Assembly: GCA_902789555.1 (NCBI GenBank)
Contig: CADAOF010000014.1
Span: 1 to 57,996 of the forward strand
DNA: 57,996 nucleotides
From: an uncultured Lachnospiraceae bacterium
GTDB lineage: Bacteria > Bacillota > Clostridia > Lachnospirales > Lachnospiraceae
Direction of reading: 5' to 3'
Shown: positions 50,143 to 57,996 of the stretch, in pieces
How the letters are laid out: each line of letters begins with the position of its first letter
Position numbering within the stretch: the first letter of the stretch is position 1
Notes under the pieces: generated by a model
What the model saw: only the letters and a program-made list of their open reading frames with translations
Database searches by the model: none
What the model was told of the DNA's origin: nothing
Position numbers and translations under genes: made by a program

Positions 50143-53100
50143 ATGCGCAAAAACCTCAGAAAGATCTTATCCGTAACACTTGCCGCCGCTATGCTGCTTA
50201 CGCATGTGCAGTACAGCTATGCGGCCGGAGACGGCAGTGAAGCTGACTCTGCTGCTTCTCTGACAGAAGAGAGCAGAGCGCTTGAAATGGAACCCATGGA
50301 TCCGGCAAAGCTCGGCATCAAGAAGTTGGGGGAAGAAATAGCAGATGGCAGTGAAGCTGCCGACCCTGATCTGTCGGGCCTGACTCCGGACCTTTCCCTC
50401 GAAAAGACGGTGCGCGTCTCGATCTTCCTTGACGAAAAGTCGACGATCGACGCCGGCTTTGATACGAAAGGCATTGCCGAGAATAAAAGCGCTGCGGCTT
50501 ACCGTGATACGCTGAGAAAAAAACAGACGGATCTGACCGCGAAGATCGAGTCCGTGCTCGGTCACACTCTTGACGTGAAGTGGAATCTGACTCTGCTCAC
50601 GAACGCGATCTCGGCAAACGTCAAGGTCAAGGAGATCCCGCTCATCGAGCGGCTTGCCGGCGTGCGCAAGGTGGAGCTTGAAAAGCACTATGATGCGCCC
50701 GTCACGGAAGGCGACGCGCAGCCGCAGACGGCGAACACCAGCGAAAATATGGTCGGCGCTGTGAATGCCTGGTATCAGCTTGGCTATACCGGCGCGGGCA
50801 CCCGCATTGCCATTATCGATACCGGTCTGGATACGAATCATCAGAGCGTGGATGCAGATGCATTCAACCACGCGATCGAAGAGGTACGGGATGGCGGCAA
50901 GACCGTGGAACTGATGACTCAGATCTCGGCAGCGGTGGCTAACCAGTTAAACTCCAAATCCAGCAACTATATCAATGCCAAGATCCCTTACGCCTATAAC
51001 TACGTGGACGGCGGAACCAGAGTTGATCACCAGGACAGCGGCAGCAATCACGGCTCGCACGTTGCCGGTATTGCCGCGGCAAACAGATATATCAAGAGCG
51101 GCTCGAATTATGTGGACGCTGCCGGGACAGTCGGCGCCGTCGGCATGGCGCCGGATGCCCAGATCCTGGTCATGAAGGTCTTCAGTTCCAGCGGCGCTTC
51201 TGATTCCGATTACTTTGCCGCTCTGGAAGATGCGATCATTCTGGGCGCGGATGCGGCAAACCTCTCTCTGGGGTCCTCAGCTCCCGGCTGGACCTATGAC
51301 ACGGAATATCAGACGGTCCTGAATTCGTTCGTGAACAATAAGACCAACAACCATATGGTCATCTCCATCTCCGCAGGCAATTCCTATGCCGCCGATGATT
51401 TCGTCCCGAGCGGACATCTCTATGCGGAAGATGCCAGCTTCCATACCGGCGGCTCTCCCGGATCCTTCATCAACAGCCTGGGCGTCGCGGCAGCGCAGAA
51501 TACGCTGACCACAGGTACTCCGCTCATGTTCAACGGCGACCAGCAGGTGTTCTATGCGGAATCCACGGAAGACAGTGATGGAAACGCCTATTCGAACCCT
51601 GCGATAACGACGATCGCCGGCACATACAGCTACGTCTATATCGACGCGGTCGGCGCAGCTTCTGATTACAGTACGGTCAACAGCGCGGTCAGCCTTTCCG
51701 GCAAGATCGTGATCGTCAACCGGGGCAGCCTGAACTTTGCCGATAAAGGGAACAATGCCAAAAGCTACAGCCCGAAGGCCGTGATCATTGCCAACAATGC
51801 GGAAGGAACGATCCATATGGATCTTTCGGAATTTACCGGAACCTTCCCGATGGTCTCGATCCTGCTGAAAGATGCTCAGCAGATCAAGGAGAACAGTACA
51901 GTTAACACCGCGGGCGGCATTACTTATTACACCGGCAGCGTACAGGTGACGACGACGGAGGTTTCTACCGTAGCTGCCCGTGAAGATGCGGAGATCACCG
52001 ATTTCAGCTCCTGGGGCGTTCCCGGCTCGCTTATTATGAAGCCGGAGATCACCGCGCCCGGCGGCGATATCTATTCCATAAACGGTACGTCCAGTTCAGA
52101 TACCGGGAGCGGCACAGACAAATACGTCTCTTACTCCGGCACCTCCATGGCGGCACCGCATATTGCCGGCCTGGCAGCGGTACTGATGCAATATCTGAAA
52201 GAAAAGACACCGGCCAATACGGACCTGATGAACGGCTATAACCTGCGCGCTGTCGCGCAGAGCCTTCTGATGTCCACGGCGACGCCCATGATAAACAGCA
52301 ATGCTTATCTGTCCATCCTGCAGCAGGGCGCGGGCCTTGCGGAGGTGAGCAAGGCTATCGAAGCAAAGTCCGTGATCATGATGGACGAAGCCGGCCTTAC
52401 GACTTCGACCAAGGCGAATACCGACGGCAAGGTGAAGGTTGAGCTCGGCGATGACCCCGATAGAAAAGGCGAGTACGACTTCAGCTTCACCATCTACAAT
52501 ATTTCCGATAAGACGCTCACCTTCGAGCTTGCCACCGATCTGTTTACGCAGCGCATCGATAACGGCGATACCCTGTCACACAAAACGGTGCTTCTCCCTG
52601 AAGGCGGCGTAACTTACGCCTGGAACGGAACGGAACAGACCCCTTCCGGCCACGACGTGGACAAGGACGGCGATACCGATAATGCCGATGCGCAGGCAAT
52701 CCTCGATTTCTTAAGCGGCGAAAAAGCCGAAGAGGAAGTTGACCTTACCGTCGCCGATATGGACGGCGACGAGCTTGTTACCTCCCGTGACGCCTACCTG
52801 CTGATCGACTGGACGGCGGAAGAGCCCGAGGAGGGCTATACCATTGCCGCAGGAGAAAAGGCACAGGTTACGGTGCATATCAAGCTGACGGCTGCGCAGA
52901 AGGAAGCCCTGGAAAAAGAAGGCGGAGCCTACATCGAAGGATTCACCTACGCGACCTGCGTGACGGCAGACAAGGAAGGCGTAAGCTATGCGCACGAGCA
53001 CTCCATCCCGATCCTCGGCTACTACGGCAGCTGGACCGATCCGTCCATGTTCGATACGAACTCCTATACGGAAAGCCTGTACGGCAACGAGCAGGAGAAT

Positions 53101-56100
53101 TATTCCGGAAATGCCGCCGAAAGCACGAACTACATGCGTATCACCACGAACGGCACGCTGGCGAAGTTCTCCGGCAACCCGTATATTGTGGAGGAAGATG
53201 AGGAAGGCAATCCTGCTTTCCCTGAAGAACATCTTGCCATCCGCAACGACGCGAAGATCAATGACATTGCCTACAACTTGATCCGTTCGGCTGCCGGCAC
53301 CGGCTTTGCCATCAGCAAGCTGGATGCGGAGGGAAATATTGACAGGATCGTCAGTTCTGCCGTGACCGGTCAGTACGTGAACGGCTGCTGGTTCTATGTA
53401 AATCAGGGAACCTGGCAGGACACCATGACAAAAACGTATAACGTGGGCAAAGCCCTGAATGAATTCAACGGCCTTGCCGAAGGCGACCGCGTGCGTGTAG
53501 GATTCTACGCCATCCCTGAGTATTATCCGATGAAGGAAAGCGAGGACCTGACACAGGCTGAATCCGGCGAACTGGCTGATAAGACCATGTTCGAGGATAT
53601 CCTGAAGAACGGGCAGCTCGGCAAGGGTGCCTTCATGGGCTTTGACTTCACTATCGACGATACCGCACCGGAAGTGACGGACGCGACGATCAACGGTGAC
53701 ACGCTTTCCATCACGGCAAGCGACAACCAGGCTCTTGCCTACGTGGCCGTGGTATCGCTGGACGGCACGGTACAGTACGCGGAAGCCGCACCCGGAACGG
53801 AAACTTACACAGTCTCCTTTGATGCTGCCGACGCGATCGCGAACGCGCAGGGCTACGTTGCCGCCTTCGCCGGCGACTATGCCGGAAACGAAGCGGCCGT
53901 GGCCGTGAAGGTCAACAACAATACACATGTCGAAAAGACAGTGTACGTGCTGACGGATACGCTGGAAGCGGGAGAAGAGTACCTGATCGTGAGCCGCAAC
54001 ACGGCCGGGACGGGGTACGGACTGACATATACTACGCCTACGGGTTCTAACGCAACAACCGCAACAGCCACGACCTTTGCTCCGGCTGTTAAGGCGGGAA
54101 ATACTGATACCGGCAATAAGCCTTATATTGAGAGCAGTGATGTGCCAGATAACGGGGTATGGAAGGCGGCGTCGGGTGTTACATTGTCAAATGCCAGTGC
54201 CAATAAAACGTGGTATATTGGCCGCAGTAGTAGCAATTCATTAACTGTCGGAACAGCACCTAGGTATTCAAACTGGACCTACACAAATAATCGTTTAAGA
54301 TCAGGGACGTCTACACGTTATCTTTATTGTTCCGGCAACTCTTTTACTGTTGGAACAGCAACAACATCTGTCTACCTCTACGTCAAGACCACCATTACTT
54401 ATGAGGTGGATCCTTACAGCGTAATGTCCGTAACGGTCACGCCGAACACGCTGGAACTGTACAAGGGCAATACGGCAGCGCTGACGGCAAAGGTGGCTCC
54501 GCTTACGGCAAGCCCCCGCACCGTGACCTGGACCTCTTCCAACAATAGTGTTGCCACGGTCAATGAGAACGGTATCGTGACGGCGGTGGGCGCCGGGACG
54601 GCAACCATCCGCGCCACATCCACGGCGGACAGCACAAAGTACGGAGAATGTGCCGTTACCGTAGTGACGATCAATAAGGAACTCAGCGCAGCGATCTGGG
54701 ATGAGGTCGGTGACGTTTATTTCTCCTACTTCAATGCCAATAATCTTCCGACCTGGACGAAGCGGCACAATACCGCGGCGGGCGAGTACATTACGAGCGC
54801 GCTAATGGCGAGTACGTCGGCATTGTATGCGTCCACGAACGATCTGAGTGTATCCAATATCTTTACTGTTGACCGCACGAGTTATGCGCTGACAGAATTA
54901 GGTGAAAACTATGTGGTTGCGTTCGGCATGGCGCCTGTTGGCTCAAGCTTCGGCTCCGGCTACTATGTGTATGCTTTTGCCAAGTATCTGATCTTCGGCA
55001 ATCTTGAACCGGAAACAGACGAGAATCTGGGTACGTACAGCGGTTTTCCGTATGGCTTACTGGATCTGTCGACCACGGAAGTGGGCGAAGCGTATGCCGT
55101 TGCTATATGCATCAGAAACCGCAGCACAACCTCTGCCGGATACTATTTCTTGGATGAGAACGGCAAGATCTGGCAGACTAATCAGACATACAGCAGCACA
55201 AGCGGCATTTCCTTTGGCACGCCTACTCTGGTTTACGATACCGGCATTACGGCCGGCCTTCAGTACAACTCCATCTATTACGATGGAACGAATCTCTACT
55301 GGAGCCACCAGGAAGGAGAGTATGCAAAACTCTATATCCTGGCAAACGCGAACACGGCGGCAAGCCGGAAGTTCTACGATGCCGGCAACTTTGGCGACGG
55401 TGTGTGGCCGGCAGCTGGTCTGTATGTTGACGGCTCCATAGCGCCTACCTCCGTAGGCAGCGAAAACGAGACCATGGCGGCAGGAGAGGGCCTCACTGAC
55501 CTGAGTAAGCTGCAGATCAGCCGCGATGAACTCTTTACTGCGGATATTCAGGCCCGCTTTGCGGCGGAAGCTGACAACCTGAAAGCCGGGCAGGCTGCTG
55601 CGGAAAATGCGGCAGCAGAAACTGCTGCGGAAGCTCCTGCTGAAGAAGCCGCAGAACCGGTGCCGGTTGAAATTCCTGCTGATGAGACAGCAGAAACTTC
55701 GGCTGAAGCCGCCACGGAAGCTCCTGCGGATGAAACAGAAGAAGCCGATGGATCTGCTGCAGCCAATCAGACGGAAGAATTCGAGGCTGCCTCCGAGGAT
55801 AAGCCTGAAGCAGAGGCTCCTGCTGAGGAATGCGCTGAAGAACCTTCCGAAGACGAACTCCCTGAGGAGGACAGCACGGTTGAAGAACCTGCAGAAGAAC
55901 TCCCCGCGGAAGAGAACACAGAAGCCGCCGGTTCTGCTGACGATGAAACGGTCATGACCGAGCTTCCTCCGGAAATGACGGGCGGCCTCAATCTTGCCCG
56001 CATCACGCTTCGGAAGGAATTCATCACGGATGCTGCCGAGCCAAACGCAGCGGCGGTCGAGACCTCCGAGACCGAGCCCGGCACGGTGACCGTGACGCTC

Positions 56101-57117
56101 ACGGAAGAAAGCGCCGTGAACAACGGCCTGTATTCCATCGTTTATGATCCGGAATTCATGACCGTCAAGTCCAAGCAATCCCCGGCAGCGTACCAGTCCT
56201 TCGGCGATGACACGGAAAAAGGCGTCATTACCTTTGCCTTTGCCGATAAGACGGCTGTGGAGGCAGGAAGCGTCATTGCCACGATTACCTTCACGGTCAC
56301 GAGCTGCGAAGACATCGCGGACGGCATTGAAGTCATCACGCTTGAACGGAACGAAGCTGTTGACTTGAGCGATTCCCAGCTGTTTGACGTGACCGGCATC
56401 GGCCACGCCTGGGGCGAACCCACCTGGACCTGGACCGGAAACGAAACGGACGGCTATACGGCCGCCACGGCGACCTTCGTGTGCAAGCGTGACAGCGAAC
56501 ATACAAAGGAAGAAACCGCTTCTGTCAGCTACGAAGTGACCAAGGAACCCACAACGGAAGCCGAGGGCGAAGGTGCCTACACCGCCACGGTCACCGTGGA
56601 TGGAACAGAGTACACGGACGTGAAGGTAGTGACTCTGCCGAAATTGCCGGTCAACGGATACCATATCCTGGTTACTGACTACACCAAGGGCAAAGCCACG
56701 ACCAGTATAAACGCGGAACAGCTTTACAGCGGTGAGGTTTCATTTACAGTTGCTTGCAGCTCTGCCTGCGTTGTTGCAATCGATAACGGTGACGACACCT
56801 ACGAAAGATTGACCTGCACCACCACCGAGGCCGGCGAACATCAGTTTACGGTTACGGTCAGCGATGCGGATGTGAAGCTGGTAGTCGTAATTAAGGGAGA
56901 TGCGAACCTGAACGGGACGGTGACGGCAGTGGATGCCTCTATGACGGCACGAGAAGCGGCATTAAATCTGGCTGAAAAACCCGGTATTTTAAGTCCTGTT
57001 GCCAGACTGGCAGCTGATGTTATAATGATTGGCAGGATCACATCAGTCGATGCTTCTGTGATCGCCAGAGAAGCAGCTACTCAGCTGGCTGGTAACGAAA
57101 GCATCATGGAATGGTAA
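50143..57117 (+). CDS. Giant secreted subtilisin-like (S8) protease with cohesin-like and dockerin-like modules
   Basis: 2,324 residues. Signal peptide 1-27. Pro-region follows (about 85-195). S8 core: D226 in IIDTGLD, H303 in HGSHVAG, S668 in SGTSMAAPH, with a PA-like insert (about 489-556), as in lactocepin/C5a-peptidase relatives. After it: a dockerin-like EF-hand pair in an unusual internal place (838-890), Fn3-like regions, a module starting LEAGEEYLIVS (about 1275), BIG2 (1426-1506), a beta-propeller-like stretch (1511-1766), an acidic Glu/Ala/Pro linker (1816-1939), a cohesin-like domain (about 1975-2085), and a C-terminal degenerate dockerin (2252-2318, GDANLNGTVTAVDASMTARE). No LPxTG tail. 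GAAGAGGAAGAGAGAAG is the likely RBS. Role: extracellular proteolysis, probably held in a surface complex (inference). Confidence 0.9.
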   Translation: MRKNLRKILSVTLAAAMLLTHVQYSYAAGDGSEADSAASLTEESRALEMEPMDPAKLGIKKLGEEIADGSEAADPDLSGLTPDLSLEKTVRVSIFLDEKSTIDAGFDTKGIAENKSAAAYRDTLRKKQTDLTAKIESVLGHTLDVKWNLTLLTNAISANVKVKEIPLIERLAGVRKVELEKHYDAPVTEGDAQPQTANTSENMVGAVNAWYQLGYTGAGTRIAIIDTGLDTNHQSVDADAFNHAIEEVRDGGKTVELMTQISAAVANQLNSKSSNYINAKIPYAYNYVDGGTRVDHQDSGSNHGSHVAGIAAANRYIKSGSNYVDAAGTVGAVGMAPDAQILVMKVFSSSGASDSDYFAALEDAIILGADAANLSLGSSAPGWTYDTEYQTVLNSFVNNKTNNHMVISISAGNSYAADDFVPSGHLYAEDASFHTGGSPGSFINSLGVAAAQNTLTTGTPLMFNGDQQVFYAESTEDSDGNAYSNPAITTIAGTYSYVYIDAVGAASDYSTVNSAVSLSGKIVIVNRGSLNFADKGNNAKSYSPKAVIIANNAEGTIHMDLSEFTGTFPMVSILLKDAQQIKENSTVNTAGGITYYTGSVQVTTTEVSTVAAREDAEITDFSSWGVPGSLIMKPEITAPGGDIYSINGTSSSDTGSGTDKYVSYSGTSMAAPHIAGLAAVLMQYLKEKTPANTDLMNGYNLRAVAQSLLMSTATPMINSNAYLSILQQGAGLAEVSKAIEAKSVIMMDEAGLTTSTKANTDGKVKVELGDDPDRKGEYDFSFTIYNISDKTLTFELATDLFTQRIDNGDTLSHKTVLLPEGGVTYAWNGTEQTPSGHDVDKDGDTDNADAQAILDFLSGEKAEEEVDLTVADMDGDELVTSRDAYLLIDWTAEEPEEGYTIAAGEKAQVTVHIKLTAAQKEALEKEGGAYIEGFTYATCVTADKEGVSYAHEHSIPILGYYGSWTDPSMFDTNSYTESLYGNEQENYSGNAAESTNYMRITTNGTLAKFSGNPYIVEEDEEGNPAFPEEHLAIRNDAKINDIAYNLIRSAAGTGFAISKLDAEGNIDRIVSSAVTGQYVNGCWFYVNQGTWQDTMTKTYNVGKALNEFNGLAEGDRVRVGFYAIPEYYPMKESEDLTQAESGELADKTMFEDILKNGQLGKGAFMGFDFTIDDTAPEVTDATINGDTLSITASDNQALAYVAVVSLDGTVQYAEAAPGTETYTVSFDAADAIANAQGYVAAFAGDYAGNEAAVAVKVNNNTHVEKTVYVLTDTLEAGEEYLIVSRNTAGTGYGLTYTTPTGSNATTATATTFAPAVKAGNTDTGNKPYIESSDVPDNGVWKAASGVTLSNASANKTWYIGRSSSNSLTVGTAPRYSNWTYTNNRLRSGTSTRYLYCSGNSFTVGTATTSVYLYVKTTITYEVDPYSVMSVTVTPNTLELYKGNTAALTAKVAPLTASPRTVTWTSSNNSVATVNENGIVTAVGAGTATIRATSTADSTKYGECAVTVVTINKELSAAIWDEVGDVYFSYFNANNLPTWTKRHNTAAGEYITSALMASTSALYASTNDLSVSNIFTVDRTSYALTELGENYVVAFGMAPVGSSFGSGYYVYAFAKYLIFGNLEPETDENLGTYSGFPYGLLDLSTTEVGEAYAVAICIRNRSTTSAGYYFLDENGKIWQTNQTYSSTSGISFGTPTLVYDTGITAGLQYNSIYYDGTNLYWSHQEGEYAKLYILANANTAASRKFYDAGNFGDGVWPAAGLYVDGSIAPTSVGSENETMAAGEGLTDLSKLQISRDELFTADIQARFAAEADNLKAGQAAAENAAAETAAEAPAEEAAEPVPVEIPADETAETSAEAATEAPADETEEADGSAAANQTEEFEAASEDKPEAEAPAEECAEEPSEDELPEEDSTVEEPAEELPAEENTEAAGSADDETVMTELPPEMTGGLNLARITLRKEFITDAAEPNAAAVETSETEPGTVTVTLTEESAVNNGLYSIVYDPEFMTVKSKQSPAAYQSFGDDTEKGVITFAFADKTAVEAGSVIATITFTVTSCEDIADGIEVITLERNEAVDLSDSQLFDVTGIGHAWGEPTWTWTGNETDGYTAATATFVCKRDSEHTKEETASVSYEVTKEPTTEAEGEGAYTATVTVDGTEYTDVKVVTLPKLPVNGYHILVTDYTKGKATTSINAEQLYSGEVSFTVACSSACVVAIDNGDDTYERLTCTTTEAGEHQFTVTVSDADVKLVVVIKGDANLNGTVTAVDASMTAREAALNLAEKPGILSPVARLAADVIMIGRITSVDASVIAREAATQLAGNESIMEW

Positions 57118-57126
57118 AAGGCCTCG

Positions 57127-57158
57127 TTGCAATCGTTTTGGAATTGTGATACTATAAT
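57127..57158 (+). promoter_or_regulatory. Possible promoter of the last gene
   Basis: TATAAT (57153-57158) lies 26 bp before the ATG. The best -35, TTGCAA (57127-57132), has a long 20-bp spacer. No terminator separates the two genes, so cotranscription is also possible. Confidence 0.4.
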
Positions 57159-57183
57159 TATATTTCTGAAAAAGGAGTGGGTC

Positions 57184-57996
57184 ATGAAGATTCGAAGACT
57201 ATTAGCCGGTCTGCTTGCCTTTGCTATGGTCCTGACTTCCTCAGGATTCAAGGGAAACGTTAAAGCGGCGGATGAAGCACTTAAGCTTGGAGCGACCAGA
57301 AACGAAGATGTTCTTACAGTTAAAATGCTGGCAAATGCCGACTTGAATATGGCTGGCGGACAGTTTGTCGTAAGGTATGATAAAGCTGTGTTTACGTTCT
57401 CTTCAGCCAGTTCGGTCATTTCCAACCCTGTAGTAACAGATGACGCCGTTGTTCTTTATAGCGGCGATGGGGTGGATATTGCTGCCGGCAACGCAATTGC
57501 GGAGCTTACTTTCTCTTGCGCAGGCGGTGAAGGCATTCAGAAGAACACAGAATATGTTTTCACTGTTGTTTTCAGTGAGGCGTATAACGGATCGTTTGCC
57601 ATGTTCGACTGGGCTGAAGACTCATTCTCCTGCACATATATTGAGAAAGAGTTTACGGTAACCTTTGATGCTGACGGCGGCACACCCGTTCCGGAGGCTC
57701 AGAAAGTAGAAGAAAACGGTACAGCGGCGAAGCCGGAAACCGATCCTGAGAAGGAAGGCTACACCTTCAAGGGCTGGCAGCTGAACGGCGTGGACTATGA
57801 CTTTGACACTCCTGTGACCGGAAATATCGAACTGAAGGCCGCATGGGAGATCAACAAGTACACGATAACGTTTGACAGCAACGGCGGCAGCGAAGTGGCT
57901 GCGCAGACCGTGGAACACGGCTCGAAAGCGACTGAGCCCACTGCCCCGACCAAGGAAGGCTACACCTTCAAGGGCTGGCAGCTGGACGGCAAGGAC
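57184..57996 (+). CDS. Secreted protein with cohesin-like domain and InlB/Flg_new repeats (runs off the window)
   Basis: 271 codons to the window edge, no stop. Signal peptide about 1-29 (LLAGLLAFAMVLTSSG...NVKA). Residues about 33-150 look like a cohesin fold: VLTVKMLANADLNMAGGQFVVRYDKAVF, GDGVDIAAGNAIAELTFSC. Then come InlB/Flg_new-type repeats of 67 residues beginning FTVTFDADGGTPVP and YTITFDSNGGSEV, each containing EGYTFKGWQL. AAAAGGAGTGGGTC precedes the ATG. It lies 66 bp after the dockerin-bearing protease and may be its binding partner. The C-terminus, which would show the anchoring mode, is outside. Confidence 0.82.
   Translation, partial: MKIRRLLAGLLAFAMVLTSSGFKGNVKAADEALKLGATRNEDVLTVKMLANADLNMAGGQFVVRYDKAVFTFSSASSVISNPVVTDDAVVLYSGDGVDIAAGNAIAELTFSCAGGEGIQKNTEYVFTVVFSEAYNGSFAMFDWAEDSFSCTYIEKEFTVTFDADGGTPVPEAQKVEENGTAAKPETDPEKEGYTFKGWQLNGVDYDFDTPVTGNIELKAAWEINKYTITFDSNGGSEVAAQTVEHGSKATEPTAPTKEGYTFKGWQLDGKD
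57751..57984 (+). repeat. Coding direct repeat in the InlB/Flg_new modules
   Basis: A 33-bp stretch starting AAGGAAGGCTACACCTTCAA at 57751-57783 recurs without change at 57952-57984, 201 bp (67 codons) apart. The rest of each repeat unit has diverged, so this is recent copying or conversion of the KEGYTFKGWQL segment. Confidence 0.85.

Overview
The window is a 58 kb chromosomal segment of a GC-rich member of the Firmicutes, most likely class Clostridia. The evidence is the gene set and order (yhbY-nadD/yqeK-rsfS, mrnC-rlmB after cysS, addB-addA, one-chain glycyl-tRNA synthetase, four-domain S1 protein, BlaI/BlaR1-type pair, sortase), AGGAGG-type ribosome binding sites, sigma-A promoters of the TTGACA-17-TATAAT kind, and three tRNA genes that do not encode CCA. 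Genus and species cannot be named from the sequence alone. Nearly all genes are on the + strand; the only clear minus-strand gene is an AraC regulator.

Layout. 1-2.9 kb: tail of a BlaI-like repressor and a BlaR1/M56 membrane protease. 2.9-5.3 kb: yhbY, a nadD-yqeK fusion, rsfS and a small membrane protein. 5.4-7.2 kb: PspA, tRNA-Gln(CUG) and CvfB. 7.3-10.8 kb: ftsE with a long acidic tail, ftsX and a CtpA-type protease. 10.8-17.3 kb: a small unknown gene, holA, hflX, a ketopantoate-reductase-like gene, lepA and hemW. 17.3-24.4 kb: addB and addA. 24.4-26.8 kb: class B sortase and an FAD dehydrogenase. 26.9-30.4 kb: LOG protein, then threonine catabolism (tdh, kbl) and a flavin reductase.

30.4-34.5 kb is the accessory part. 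It holds an AT-rich ECF sigma factor/anti-sigma pair, a small secreted papain-like cysteine protease and a membrane-anchored secreted protein. The block is bracketed by the intact flavin reductase gene and a shrunken second copy of that gene with its terminator. A BrnT/BrnA toxin-antitoxin operon follows, with a perfect palindrome over its -10 box, and then tRNA-Trp.

34.9-47.5 kb is mostly housekeeping: small exporter, CbbX/SpoVK-like AAA+ ATPase, HI0933-type flavoprotein, cmk, ispH, rpsA, an unknown anchored protein, glyQS, a coiled-coil SleB-type hydrolase, cysS, mrnC and rlmB. At 47.5-49.7 kb an AraC regulator and a dicarboxylate symporter diverge from a region with a 26-bp inverted repeat. 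After tRNA-Leu(AAG), 50-58 kb encodes a 2,324-residue secreted subtilisin-like protease with cohesin-like and dockerin-like modules. Next to it is the start of a second secreted protein with a cohesin-like domain and InlB/Flg_new repeats; it runs off the window.

Dispersed palindromic repeats built on TCCTTCGCTG...CTCAGGATGACA lie in three intergenic gaps, once as an exact 21-bp tandem array. The best candidates for undescribed biology are the sigma-controlled cysteine-protease island and the cohesin/dockerin protease locus.
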